Origin: JASUTC01 sp035447925
Lineage (GTDB): Bacteria > Thermotogota > Thermotogae > MWEM01
DNA length: 64,000 nucleotides
NCBI GenBank assembly: GCA_035447925.1
Contig: DAOTHY010000001.1
Location: 124,001-188,000, forward strand
Direction: 5' to 3'
A program made the position numbers and the translations under genes. This document shows, piece after piece, positions 8,831 through 17,234 of the stretch (position 1 is the first letter of the stretch; each line of letters starts with the position of its first letter). The notes beneath the pieces are model-generated. The model did not search any database, was not told where the DNA came from, and worked only from the letters and a program-made list of their open reading frames with translations.

Positions 8831-9723
8831 TCCAATGGCCTGCTTTGAACAAAAGATACAAATTTTGCAGCTAGGTCCGGATCGAACAGTTTTCCTTTAT
8901 CATTTGCGATATTTTCCAACGCTTCAGAGGGACTCATCACACCAATTGAAAATTCAGAATCGACAGTGTTGAGTGCGTTATCAAACCAGTTAATAATAGC
9001 CAATACTCTAACCCAATACGGAATTTCTTCGCCTTTAAGGCCATCCGGGAATCCTTTGCCATCATATCTTTCATGATGTCCCCTTACAAACGGAACAAAA
9101 TCGTTTAAAACCTCTAAAGTTGATATATAAACCGAACCTGTAATGGTATGATCCTGTCCTGTTTCTTCAAATGTCCTTAAACGGGTGGGTGAGTATAACA
9201 TGAGTTGTTCCACTCCGATTCTACCCACATCATGAAGCATACCATAATGGATAAAGAGGTTTCTTTCCTGCTTGGCAGCTCCTAATTCTTTTGAAAATTG
9301 ATCAAAGAGATTTGCCACACGTTGTGAATGGCTGTATCCTTTGGAATCTTCGACTTCCATTAAAACAATCAACGGCTCCAATACAGATATGATGCGTCTT
9401 CTCATTGAATAAGGAGAGCAAAAATCAAAATTGGCATTGATATGATGCTCCAAAAACCAATTGACTCCTAAGAAGATGTTTTTGTTGTTGATGGTATCTT
9501 CAAGAAAGAACTTCATTTCACCTTCAATAAAACCAAATATTCCCTTTCCTTCCAAAATCTGCAGATGGGTGCCACTTTTTTTAATATCATCTTGATCACT
9601 TATCATTGCGTTAACAGGGTATGGAATATATTCCAAATAAACATCCAGCAACTCTTCGATTATTTTTCTGAAGATATCATTATCGATTTTTAGAAAATCA
9701 TAAGACTTCTTTTCTGCAATCAT
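8827..9723 (-). CDS. HD-GYP domain protein, probable cyclic-di-GMP phosphodiesterase
   Basis: 298 aa, no membrane segment. The N-terminal 115 residues show no recognised domain. The HD-GYP domain follows: H132 (YSHSQRV), H164-D165 (MLHDVGRIG), H192, H216-H217 and the signature HHERYDGKGFPDG, in which GYP reads GFP. The metal ligands are intact, so hydrolysis of cyclic di-GMP or a related dinucleotide is likely. It overlaps glpP by 4 bp, an unusual partner, and sits in a long constitutive-looking run. The N-terminal region may be a novel sensor. Confidence 0.85.
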   Translation of the reverse strand: MIAEKKSYDFLKIDNDIFRKIIEELLDVYLEYIPYPVNAMISDQDDIKKSGTHLQILEGKGIFGFIEGEMKFFLEDTINNKNIFLGVNWFLEHHINANFDFCSPYSMRRRIISVLEPLIVLMEVEDSKGYSHSQRVANLFDQFSKELGAAKQERNLFIHYGMLHDVGRIGVEQLMLYSPTRLRTFEETGQDHTITGSVYISTLEVLNDFVPFVRGHHERYDGKGFPDGLKGEEIPYWVRVLAIINWFDNALNTVDSEFSIGVMSPSEALENIANDKGKLFDPDLAAKFVSFVQSRPLE

Positions 9724-9739
9724 ATTTTTTCCTCCATTG

Positions 9740-10423
9740 TTATCCGAAGATGCCGGATAGATTTATAAACAACGTGTTGAATCCTGAAATAATAGGGTTC
9801 ATTATCGCTTGGACTACACCGGTCAGGATGAGTACCAACAACAACAGTATACCGTATACTTGATATTTCATGACTGTTTTCATATGTTTTGTTGTTATAA
9901 ATACAGACCATAAAGCTGCAGCATCTAATGGCATGATCGGAATGAGATTAAATACTGCAATGACTAAATTTACTACCATAAATGAACCCAAAACATCAGA
10001 TAAATAGTTTATCATAAAAAAGGTGTTTTTTGGATTTTGATTTAAAAACCAGCTGTATTTATGGATACCGAAACCATAGAATACCAGAGCAGACAGAATG
10101 GCTACAATGATACTTAATGCAGGTCCTGAAAATGCGAGAATGAATGTATCTTTATTTTTATTTTTCAATTTAAGTGTGTTTACCGGTATTCTTCTTGACC
10201 AGCCAAAACTAAACAATATAAAGCACAATAATCCGATAGGGTCGATATGTTTTAACGGGTTTATTGTATATCTTTTCAATAACAGGGGGGTGTCATCTCC
10301 CATTTTCTTTGCCATAAAAGCATGACCAAACTCATGAATACCAAGTGCAAATAATATAGCTGGAGTTCGCACCAATATCTGCCTTAAAAAAACAGTCAAA
10401 TCAAATACTTCAAAAAAGATCAT
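9740..10423 (-). CDS. M50-family (site-2-type) membrane metalloprotease
   Basis: 227 aa with about five hydrophobic segments. The zinc site is HEFGH at 30-34, in a transmembrane helix (FALGIHEFGHAFMAKKMGD), and the third ligand motif is NLIPIMPLD at 159-167. This matches the short M50B group without PDZ or CBS domains. Such proteases cut membrane proteins within the bilayer; the substrate is unknown. It starts 9 bp after mtaD and precedes the HD-GYP gene by 16 bp. The ATG has AAGGA five bases upstream. Confidence 0.85.
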   Translation of the reverse strand: MIFFEVFDLTVFLRQILVRTPAILFALGIHEFGHAFMAKKMGDDTPLLLKRYTINPLKHIDPIGLLCFILFSFGWSRRIPVNTLKLKNKNKDTFILAFSGPALSIIVAILSALVFYGFGIHKYSWFLNQNPKNTFFMINYLSDVLGSFMVVNLVIAVFNLIPIMPLDAAALWSVFITTKHMKTVMKYQVYGILLLLVLILTGVVQAIMNPIISGFNTLFINLSGIFG

Positions 10424-10432
10424 AAAAATCCT

Positions 10433-11692
10433 TCATTCATACAATCTGACGAATTTATCCATGAATTGTTTCTTGATTTCTTGCTCATCAATGGTTGGAT
10501 AGGTGCCAAAATGATAAATCAATTGGCCGTCTACCATTGTTGCCACAACATCTGACCCCCTGCCTGAATAGACGATGTTGGAAATAGGGTTCTTAAAAGG
10601 GATCAAATTGATATTTTCTGTATCAATAAAGATGATATCCGCTTTTTTCCCTTTTTCGATTATTCCGAGATTTTTGTGACCGAATGCTTTTGCTCCATTT
10701 ACTGTTGCCATTTTGAAGGAAGTCAATGCTGGGATTACTTGCGGATCCTTTGTTTTTCCTTTGTGAATCAGTGATGCGACTAACATTTCCCTAAACAGGT
10801 CCAATGAGTTATTGCTGGAAACACTGTCAGTGCCCAGACACACGTTGATTCCCGCTTCAATCATTTTGTCTACAGGAGCTATACCATTGGCTAATTTTAA
10901 GTTGGAGATGGGATTATGAGCTACTGAAACATTAAATTCTTGTAAAACGTTTATATCTTCAGGACTTGCATATACACAATGTGCTGCAATTGTTTTTGTG
11001 TTAAATAAACCAATTTCAGCCAATTCCCTGAAAGTATATTGATCGCTTTCTCTTTGGCTTTCTTTTAGGTGTATGTGCATCAGGGCATTCAGCTGGGACG
11101 TTACATCACTGACCTTTCTTAAATAGTTTTTTGAACACAAATAAGGCGAATGAGGTCCAAATCCGATGGAGATTCTGCCGTTAGAAGATCCGTGGTGTTT
11201 TTCATATGCGTCGATGTTTTTTTTAAGCCTTTGACCGTCATCCATGGCTTGATCCTGTAACCCTCTGCAGATGTAAGCACGCATCCCAAAATCACTAACT
11301 GCACGGGTTATCGAATCCAATGACATATACATGTCCACGAAAGTTGTAATGCCGTTCCTTGCCATTTCCATTTGAGATATCATTGTAGAAAGATATATTA
11401 GTTCTTCATCTAAGCGATCTTCCAAGGGGACAATACGGTTAAAAAGCCATTCTTCAAACGGTAAATCATCACCTGCACCTTTTAACGCTGCCATCCCGGA
11501 GTGAGTATGTGAGTTGATCAGGCCCGGCAAAGCCAAGACTTTTTTGTTTTTCAAATCTATGGTTGATAAATCTTCTTCATTACAAAACCCTTCGCCAATT
11601 TCTGAAATGATATCATCTTCTATGATCATGTAGCCGTTGTTGATGATTTTTTCGTTTTGTAAAATTTGTATCCCTTGAATGAGTTTTTTCAT
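10433..11692 (-). CDS. mtaD: 5-methylthioadenosine / S-adenosylhomocysteine deaminase
   Basis: 419 aa amidohydrolase of the MtaD/TrzA group. Metal ligands are H62 and H64 (LINSHTHSGMAAL), followed by HLKES, AAHCVYASPED and LGTDSVSSNN. The ADP-deaminase-like GFGPHSPY motif is present. Members deaminate S-adenosylhomocysteine or methylthioadenosine to the inosyl form, which recycles SAM by-products. That fits a neighbourhood rich in SAM-using enzymes (RlmN, radical SAM). Guanine deaminase-like relatives are less likely given the HCVYASPED context. It ends 9 bp before the M50 gene and starts 3 bp after the FlgN/FliT-like gene. Confidence 0.88.
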   Translation of the reverse strand: MKKLIQGIQILQNEKIINNGYMIIEDDIISEIGEGFCNEEDLSTIDLKNKKVLALPGLINSHTHSGMAALKGAGDDLPFEEWLFNRIVPLEDRLDEELIYLSTMISQMEMARNGITTFVDMYMSLDSITRAVSDFGMRAYICRGLQDQAMDDGQRLKKNIDAYEKHHGSSNGRISIGFGPHSPYLCSKNYLRKVSDVTSQLNALMHIHLKESQRESDQYTFRELAEIGLFNTKTIAAHCVYASPEDINVLQEFNVSVAHNPISNLKLANGIAPVDKMIEAGINVCLGTDSVSSNNSLDLFREMLVASLIHKGKTKDPQVIPALTSFKMATVNGAKAFGHKNLGIIEKGKKADIIFIDTENINLIPFKNPISNIVYSGRGSDVVATMVDGQLIYHFGTYPTIDEQEIKKQFMDKFVRLYE

Positions 11693-11695
11693 GAT

Positions 11696-12043
11696 TCATC
11701 CCCTTTTTGAAAAGCGGTTGTTTTGTTCATATTCATTTTTGGATTTGAAATAACCGTTTTTTACGGCTCTTTTTCCTACTGATACCTGATCGATGGAGTG
11801 TTTCGTTTGATGAGTTAGGTTTTTAAGCATTTCTAGCATTTCGGACTCTAGTTTTTCTACTCGACGAAGCACTGATCGTTCAGCTTCACGATCGGTGCTT
11901 TTGGCATGAGCCAATGAAGTTATCATTTCACTTCTTATATCTAGATTAGAGGCCAATAATTCATATTTTCCCGTCTTTATGAGTTCCATTATTTTTTTTG
12001 AGATGTTTTCGATCTCAGTCATAACTTCCAAAGCTGATTTCAT
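11696..12043 (-). CDS. Small coiled-coil protein, possible FlgN/FliT-type flagellar chaperone
   Basis: 115 aa, almost entirely helical with heptad-like spacing (residues 2-35 and 55-90), and without cysteine or membrane segment. The C-terminal phrase SVGKRAVKNGYF resembles the tail of FlgN/FliT-like export chaperones, which hold late flagellar subunits in the cytosol. The resemblance is short and the call is weak. It is the first gene of the long minus-strand run ending in tldE and is preceded by an extended -10 promoter (12076-12084). The start has AAGGGTG upstream. Confidence 0.4.
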   Translation of the reverse strand: MKSALEVMTEIENISKKIMELIKTGKYELLASNLDIRSEMITSLAHAKSTDREAERSVLRRVEKLESEMLEMLKNLTHQTKHSIDQVSVGKRAVKNGYFKSKNEYEQNNRFSKRG

Positions 12044-12075
12044 GCACCATCACCCTTACATCAATGCTTTTGTGT

Positions 12076-12084
12076 ATTATAACA
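12076..12084 (-). promoter_or_regulatory. Extended -10 promoter for the 12043-to-1 operon
   Basis: On the minus strand this reads TGTTATAAT, a consensus -10 with the TG extension, about 32 bp upstream of the first start codon of the run. No good -35 is visible at 17 bp (TTGATT occurs at a 15-bp spacing). Confidence 0.6.
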
Positions 12085-12122
12085 TTTAATCACCATAATC
12101 AATGTAAGAAGTTGTTAAGATG

Positions 12123-12131
12123 TGGTAGAAT
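12123..12131 (+). promoter_or_regulatory. Extended -10 promoter for the BMP-type lipoprotein gene
   Basis: Reads TGGTAGAAT on the plus strand, 23 bp before the ATG at 12155, followed by TTGGAGG. It is divergent from the 12076-12084 promoter. Confidence 0.5.
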
Positions 12132-12154
12132 AAACGAAAATTATTGGAGGTGTT

Positions 12155-13240
12155 ATGATGAACAATAAGTTTTTTGTGATCTTGATCATAGTTGTTCTAT
12201 TAGGATGCTATTCTTTTTCGAATTCTTTAAGAATCGCTTGCTTAATTAACGGTGAATTAGGTGATAAATCCTTTTTCGATTCTGCAGCAAAGGGGTTAGA
12301 TATGATTGAACAGCGAGTAAACGCTCAAACAAAAATTGTTGAAATGCAATATAACACGGCTGTATGGGAGCCCACGCTGGATGATATTTCAAGCCTTGGG
12401 TATTACGATCTGATCGTGGCGGGGACTTGGCCGATGGTTGATCCGGTTACAAGAATCGCACAATATTATCCTGATAATCACTATATTATTTATGATGCGA
12501 AGATTGATTTTTCTCAGGGGAATTTGAACAATGTTTATGCTATATCTTACAAACAAAACGAAGGTGCTTTTTTAGCCGGAGCTTTAGCTGCTTTAGTTTC
12601 CGGTTCTAAAGATATAAAATATACCAGAGATACCAACACGATTGGCGTCTTAGGAGGTGTAGATTCACCAATTGTCAATGATTTTATCATCGGGTATATC
12701 AAAGGGGCTCAGTATGTGGATGAAAACATCAAAGTGTTAGTATCATATGCCGGTGTTTGGAATGATCCTGTCAAAGGAAAAGAATTAGCCAACGTCATGT
12801 ATCAAAATGGGGCAGATGTAATTTTTAATGTAGCGGCCAATACAGGGAATGGTATTTATCCTGCTGCTGTAGAGCATGATGCTTGGGCTATTGGGGTTGA
12901 TTCCGATGTTCATTTGCTTTTTGAAGACTCTCATCCTGAGTTTAACGAACATATCTTAACATCTATGCTGAAGGATATCGGGCTTTCACTATTCAAGGCA
13001 GTTGAGCTTTACAAAGAGGGAAAACTGGAATTTGGCAGCAACTGTGTGATGGGAATCAAAGAAGAAGTAATCGGATTAGCATACAATGATTATTTTACTC
13101 AATTTTTGAATGAAAATCCGAATATTGCCTATCAACTACAAATGATAAAGGAACAGTTGTTAAGTTCTCAGATCAAAGTTCCCACCGCTATTGGAAAATC
13201 AACTCAGGAAATATATGGTATAATTAATTCAGCTAATTGA
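12155..13240 (+). CDS. BMP/PnrA-family lipoprotein, substrate-binding protein
   Basis: 361 aa. A lipoprotein signal with lipobox VLLGC places the modified cysteine at 18. The mature part matches the basic membrane protein (PnrA/Med) fold: LRIACLINGELGDKSFFDS near the start, EGAFLAGALAALVSG, IGVLGGVDSPIVNDFIIGY and GADVIFNVAANTGNG. These proteins bind purine nucleosides or similar ligands for ABC importers. No permease or ATPase gene is adjacent. The downstream gene is 95 bp away with its own promoter, so it is probably monocistronic. Two consecutive ATGs (12155, 12158) follow GGAGG; the second has the better spacing. Confidence 0.85.
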   Translation: MMNNKFFVILIIVVLLGCYSFSNSLRIACLINGELGDKSFFDSAAKGLDMIEQRVNAQTKIVEMQYNTAVWEPTLDDISSLGYYDLIVAGTWPMVDPVTRIAQYYPDNHYIIYDAKIDFSQGNLNNVYAISYKQNEGAFLAGALAALVSGSKDIKYTRDTNTIGVLGGVDSPIVNDFIIGYIKGAQYVDENIKVLVSYAGVWNDPVKGKELANVMYQNGADVIFNVAANTGNGIYPAAVEHDAWAIGVDSDVHLLFEDSHPEFNEHILTSMLKDIGLSLFKAVELYKEGKLEFGSNCVMGIKEEVIGLAYNDYFTQFLNENPNIAYQLQMIKEQLLSSQIKVPTAIGKSTQEIYGIINSAN

Positions 13241-13290
13241 TGGATATGACAAATGAAAATCTGCTAAACTTGATTAGATACGAATGAGGA

Positions 13291-13296
13291 TATAAT
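13291..13296 (+). promoter_or_regulatory. -10 element upstream of the FKBP gene
   Basis: A perfect TATAAT lies 38 bp before the ATG at 13335. TTGATT is found 15 bp upstream of it. Unlike most promoters here it lacks the TG extension. Confidence 0.45.
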
Positions 13297-13334
13297 GAGC
13301 CTCAATGATTATGATTGTGTGAAAGGAGTTTGAT

Positions 13335-13763
13335 ATGTCGAAAGCCAAAATGGGAGATACGGTTCAAGTACACTATACCGGTTCATTGGAGGATGGTACA
13401 CAGTTTGATACCTCTTTGGAAAGAGAACCATTAGAATTCAAAATAGGAGGTCATCAGGTGATACCGGGGTTTGAAAATGCAGTGATTGGAATGGAAAAGG
13501 GTGAAAAAACAACCATCAGAATTCCACCTGAGGAAGGTTATGGAGAATACGATGAAAAACTCAGGTTTATTTTTGATAAATCTCAATTCCCAAATGACTT
13601 GGAATTGGAACCGGGGTTAAGATTAAATGTTCCGGGTGAAGGAGGCAAGGTTGCGTTATTCACTGTTGTAGATATTCTCGGTGATGAGGTTATTCTGGAC
13701 GGCAATCATCCCTTGGTCGGTCAAACACTCATTTTTGATTTGGAGCTAGTAGGGATCTTATAA
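13335..13763 (+). CDS. FKBP-type peptidyl-prolyl isomerase, SlyD-like
   Basis: 142 aa. The FKBP core is split by an insert-in-flap domain as in SlyD: VQVHYTGSLEDGTQFDTS, then FKIGGHQVIPGFENAVIGM, the insert from about residue 67 to 120, and return to the FKBP fold with GNHPLVGQTLIFDLELVGI. It catalyses proline isomerisation and chaperones folding in the cytosol. The histidine-rich metal-binding tail of some SlyD proteins is absent. The ATG has AAAGGAG eight bases upstream. Confidence 0.92.
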   Translation: MSKAKMGDTVQVHYTGSLEDGTQFDTSLEREPLEFKIGGHQVIPGFENAVIGMEKGEKTTIRIPPEEGYGEYDEKLRFIFDKSQFPNDLELEPGLRLNVPGEGGKVALFTVVDILGDEVILDGNHPLVGQTLIFDLELVGIL

Positions 13764-13818
13764 TATTCTATTAGGAAATTGAACCCTTTGAATGAATTTG
13801 ATGATTCTTTGCGTCTGA

Positions 13819-13849
13819 TAATGATAGCAGTTGTTGGTGTCGATATAAT
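13819..13849 (+). promoter_or_regulatory. Promoter of the 46-aa gene; overlapping sigma-70 and FliA-like elements
   Basis: TATAAT occupies 13844-13849. It overlaps GTCGATAT (13839-13846), which matches the FliA/SigD -10 GCCGATAT at 7 of 8 positions, with TAAT (against TAAA) 16 bp upstream at 13819-13822. Either holoenzyme could use it. The leader to the ATG would be only about 14-20 nt. Confidence 0.35.
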
Positions 13850-13868
13850 CATAAAGGGGGTCGTTATT

Positions 13869-14009
13869 ATGAGATTTACCGTCGATTATTTAACAGGAGA
13901 TACAATCAAATCGGTCCATGTAGATGCAGCGAACCAAAAGGAAGCAAAGATAAAGATTAAAAAGAAACTAGGAAAAGAAAAAATTGTAGGGGTAAAAGTA
14001 CAAAATTGA
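13869..14009 (+). CDS. 46-aa protein of unknown function
   Basis: The protein begins MRFTVDYLTGDTIKSVHVDA and ends in a lysine-rich tail (KIKIKKKLGKEKIVGVKVQ). It is predicted beta-beta-alpha-beta, basic, with no membrane segment or cysteine. The start was chosen because AAAGGGGG lies eight bases upstream of ATG 13869; the open frame continues upstream to 13779 without a ribosome binding site. It has its own promoter and a strong terminator immediately after, so it is transcribed as a single short unit. I do not recognise a family. Confidence 0.6.
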   Translation: MRFTVDYLTGDTIKSVHVDAANQKEAKIKIKKKLGKEKIVGVKVQN

Positions 14010-14016
14010 TAGAAGA

Positions 14017-14043
14017 AAAGGTGCTGAAAAGCACCTTTTTTAT
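14017..14043 (+). terminator. Rho-independent terminator after the 46-aa gene
   Basis: Stem GGTGCT (14020-14025), GAAA tetraloop, AGCACC (14030-14035), extended by an A-run on the left and a run of T on the right. Confidence 0.9.
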
Positions 14044-14084
14044 TGGATTGTCTGACAGTAAAAATTGCATTTTTCAACACTTTG

Positions 14085-14093
14085 TGATAGCAT
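14085..14093 (+). promoter_or_regulatory. Probable extended -10 promoter of the HAD-MFS-S41-like operon
   Basis: TGATAGCAT lies 24 bp before the ATG at 14118, just after the 14017-14043 terminator. TTGCAT is located 17 bp upstream of the hexamer (14065-14070) as a weak -35. Confidence 0.4.
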
Positions 14094-14117
14094 AAAGTGT
14101 ATGATTAGGGGGGGATT

Positions 14118-14726
14118 ATGGCGGTTAAAAATGTTATTTTTGATATTGGAGGGGTCCTTTTAGAGTGGAATCCCATGAAATTATTGACTTCAATGTTTGA
14201 TGTCAAAAGAGCAGAAATATTAAAGGCAAACATGATGGATTCTACTTATTGGGCTGAATTAGATAGGGGAACTTTCAGCATCAATCAAGCAGTCACGTTA
14301 TTTTCTCAGAAAATACCCGAACTAACAGAAGAAATTAGATATGTCTTAACAGCGATGATCAATTATCTTCCGGTTATCCAAGAGAATGTGAACATTCTTT
14401 ATGAGCTTTCAAAGGCAAATTACCGGCTCTTTGTTTTGTCCAATTTCCAACGTGAGGGTTTCTCTGAAGCTTATAGAAAACATGATTTTTTTAAACTTTT
14501 TGATGGATTGGTCATTTCATCGCATGAGAAAATGATTAAACCAGAAAAACAAATATATGATCTGATACTCAACCGTTATTCTCTTGTCCCTTCAGAGACA
14601 GTATTCTTCGATGACTCGTTTGAAAATATCAACAAGGCAAATCAAATGCATATCATAGGCGTTCATACACCCACCCCTTCGCAGCTAAATCATTATTATT
14701 TAAAAGAATTAAAAAGGAATAAATAA
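14118..14726 (+). CDS. HAD-superfamily (subfamily IA) hydrolase
   Basis: 202 aa. Motif I is VIFDIGGVLLEWNP, the DxGGV variant seen in YihX-like sugar phosphatases; motif II LFVLSNFQREGF; motif III K in MIKPEKQIYD; motif IV VFFDDSFENI. It probably dephosphorylates a small phosphorylated metabolite in the cytosol; the substrate is unknown. GGGGGG lies upstream of the start. The MFS gene begins 1 bp after its stop, so the two are coupled, and a link with transport is possible but unproven. Confidence 0.85.
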   Translation: MAVKNVIFDIGGVLLEWNPMKLLTSMFDVKRAEILKANMMDSTYWAELDRGTFSINQAVTLFSQKIPELTEEIRYVLTAMINYLPVIQENVNILYELSKANYRLFVLSNFQREGFSEAYRKHDFFKLFDGLVISSHEKMIKPEKQIYDLILNRYSLVPSETVFFDDSFENINKANQMHIIGVHTPTPSQLNHYYLKELKRNK

Positions 14727-14727
14727 C

Positions 14728-15852
14728 ATGTTCTTTGAATCCATAGTGGAATGGTTTATTTACTCTAATCTTGCTATGATCAATATGATGGCACAATATT
14801 TCGAAAATGCGCAGTTCTCGCCTTTACAAATAGGTGCACTCATGTCGATCGTACCAGGAATGGCTTTGATCGCCAATCCATTTTGGTTTAGTCTAAAAAG
14901 AAGGGTTGGCGAGAAAAAAACGTTAAAGTACCTTACCCTTATCCCAGCTGTTTTAGTTTGGGGCATTTATCTTTTACCAGGTTTTTCCCCAAAGTTGATT
15001 GCTTTAATTCTTTTTGGCTTTTTTGCCAGTTCAATAGTACCCATTGGAGAAGCCGGAGTCATGGAATCATTAATGGCAAAGGGTTTTCATTTAGATAAAG
15101 CAAGGTTGATGGGGACGATCGGTTTCTCAAGTATCTCTTTTGTGTCTGGATTTCTCTTTGAAATTAGTTTTGTTTTTATGTTTATTATTTCAACTGCAGC
15201 CCTTGTATTAACTTTTTGTTTCTCAAAAAAACTGCAGACGTATGAAATGGTTAGTCAGAGAAAATATACAACCGATAACTCAGGGAACTCAAAGACTTTT
15301 TTATTTATGCTATTAACGGCTACGATTGGTATCATGGGAATCTCTTTTTGTGGTTCTTTTTTACCTTTGCTTGTTTCTCAAAAAGGGTTCCCTGATAGTA
15401 CCGTGGGTATTAGTTTTGCTGTACTTTCTATTTGTGAAGTGCCTTTTTTATTGTTTGCAAAAACCATCATTAAAAGAACAGGTTCTCTTTTTTTAGTAGC
15501 AACCGGGATTCTTGCTATTGGAATCAGATTAATCATAACGCCTTTGGCTCAAACACCTCTACAACTTGTATTAACGCATATCTTACATGGTTGGAATTAT
15601 ATCGTGATCTACTATGCTATTTTTAACTATATTCATTTCAAGATTCCCGAAAAGCGTGCAAACAAAGCGCAAGCAGCTTTTTGGATGATTATTCAAGGTG
15701 GAGGTTTTTTGGTCGGGTATCTCGGGGGAGGGATCATGGTTGAACTCTTTGGACTGATAAGTACCTATCAAATTCTTTCAGTGATGATGTTCATCTTATC
15801 AGTTCCTCTTTTTGTATGGTATTTTGCAACTTTATTTGGAGGTTCAAAATGA
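14728..15852 (+). CDS. MFS transporter
   Basis: 374 aa, 11-12 hydrophobic helices. An MFS-type loop 2-3 appears as IANPFWFSLKRRVGEKKTLKY, and the second half begins after a polar central loop at about 190-195 (YTTDNSGNSKTFL). It resembles nucleoside/sugar-type MFS_1 permeases such as the LacY/NupG-like group, but the substrate cannot be read from sequence. It is preceded directly by the HAD gene, and its stop codon overlaps the next start (ATGA at 15849-15852), indicating one operon of three. Confidence 0.85.
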   Translation: MFFESIVEWFIYSNLAMINMMAQYFENAQFSPLQIGALMSIVPGMALIANPFWFSLKRRVGEKKTLKYLTLIPAVLVWGIYLLPGFSPKLIALILFGFFASSIVPIGEAGVMESLMAKGFHLDKARLMGTIGFSSISFVSGFLFEISFVFMFIISTAALVLTFCFSKKLQTYEMVSQRKYTTDNSGNSKTFLFMLLTATIGIMGISFCGSFLPLLVSQKGFPDSTVGISFAVLSICEVPFLLFAKTIIKRTGSLFLVATGILAIGIRLIITPLAQTPLQLVLTHILHGWNYIVIYYAIFNYIHFKIPEKRANKAQAAFWMIIQGGGFLVGYLGGGIMVELFGLISTYQILSVMMFILSVPLFVWYFATLFGGSK

Positions 15853-17126
15853 AAAAAACCATTCTTGCATATACGGTTATCCTTATGATTCTTGTACTTA
15901 TATTGTATTTTTTTTCCATGTCTTGGATGAATTTTTTATTTCGTCCCAACCTTAATAAAGAACTTGAAATTCTTATTTCAGAGCAACCAATGTTACATCC
16001 AAAGATTAGTGAGAAACAAGTGTCAGACTTTACCAATGCAGTTGAGTTGGTTTCTGGAAAAATTGGTTTGTTTACCGATCATTTTAAATATTTTGAGAAG
16101 TTAGCTCCAGCCTTTACGTTTTTTCAAGATACGTTTACCTATTTGGATTTCTGGGAGGGAACACTTCACTCCGCTTCGGTTTTTCCCTGTCTCTTTTTTT
16201 ATAGAGGAGGAAAGGTGTTGGTCCGGGAGTCGATTGGGAATCGTGTTCCTCCTGGAGCTGAGATTAAAGCAATTAATGACCAGCCTATTGATGAGATAAT
16301 GAAATATTATCAACAATTCGTTTATGCCTCATCCGCTGAAGAAAGAAGTTTCTGGGTTATTGAAAGGGATTTGCTAAATTACTATCCGGAATTTTTCAAA
16401 GCGAAAGAGTTTCTGATTAAATATGAACATAATGGAACGGATTATCAAGAGAGCGTTGAAAGCGTGCCTTGGAAGGAGTTTAACTCATGGAGACAGCGGA
16501 TCCAATCAGAGGTCTATCGTTTCAAACAACAAGGTGATTTAGCGGTCTTAAAACTTTATGATTTATCCTATGCTGAACAAACTGTTCATAAAATTAAAGA
16601 AATAATGCTTCAAATTATCGATTCAAAGGCATCAAAGCTACTCATTGACTTAACAGATACAAAAGGAATAGGCGATAACTATTATTCGCTTCAAATGCTT
16701 TTATCGTTTCTATCAGGAAAAGAAGATTATTTGATCCAAAAACAAACTACTCGATATACTCAGCAGTCAGATGCGTTTGCGGTGATTCAACAGAATGAAA
16801 TTTTTCAAGGTGATGTGTATTTTTTGATTAGTGACTACTCAATATATCCGTATATCTCGACTCTGATTTCCTTTTGTCAACGAACACATACTGGACAATT
16901 CATCGGAGAGCAACCCTTGAGTTTGGAATCCTTTTTATCAAATCCCAATCATGAACCTCTTTACATCTCTTATCTTATTCCTAAGGTATGCAGAACATAC
17001 AATGAAATTCAGTCGATAAATGATGAGGAATACATCGTTAAATATTTTTCACTAGCTAATGAAGATTATCTGGAACTAATGTTTTTTACCAAAGATTATC
17101 TTTCATATTTATCAGATTTTAAGTGA
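15849..17126 (+). CDS. Membrane-anchored S41-like protein, probably catalytically altered
   Basis: 425 aa from ATG 15849 (GGAGG seven bases upstream; overlaps the MFS stop). One N-terminal membrane segment lies at residues 8-30, with the rest outside. A PDZ-like stretch (VPPGAEIKAINDQPIDEIM) is followed by a region resembling the tail-specific protease core: SKLLIDLTDTKGIGDNYYS, then GDVYFLISDYSIYPYISTL and TGQFIGEQPLS. In active S41 proteases the second stretch carries the nucleophile in a T-S-A-x-E context; here it reads YSIYPY, so activity is doubtful. The family call is by eye. Confidence 0.4.
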   Translation: MKKTILAYTVILMILVLILYFFSMSWMNFLFRPNLNKELEILISEQPMLHPKISEKQVSDFTNAVELVSGKIGLFTDHFKYFEKLAPAFTFFQDTFTYLDFWEGTLHSASVFPCLFFYRGGKVLVRESIGNRVPPGAEIKAINDQPIDEIMKYYQQFVYASSAEERSFWVIERDLLNYYPEFFKAKEFLIKYEHNGTDYQESVESVPWKEFNSWRQRIQSEVYRFKQQGDLAVLKLYDLSYAEQTVHKIKEIMLQIIDSKASKLLIDLTDTKGIGDNYYSLQMLLSFLSGKEDYLIQKQTTRYTQQSDAFAVIQQNEIFQGDVYFLISDYSIYPYISTLISFCQRTHTGQFIGEQPLSLESFLSNPNHEPLYISYLIPKVCRTYNEIQSINDEEYIVKYFSLANEDYLELMFFTKDYLSYLSDFK

Positions 17127-17140
17127 TCCAGTAAACGATA

Positions 17141-17149
17141 TGGTAAAAT
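17141..17149 (+). promoter_or_regulatory. Extended -10 promoter of the REC-HPt / SARP / serS group
   Basis: TGGTAAAAT, 85 bp upstream of the GTG at 17235. No good -35. The leader contains an A/T-rich run (17196-17212) but no clear hairpin. Confidence 0.45.
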
Positions 17150-17234
17150 AGTCTATCAAAAAAAGATGTATAATTTCGAGTATTGCCAGTTTTCAAAAAG
17201 ATTTTTTTTTGAGTCATGAAGGAGCGTGTTTATC

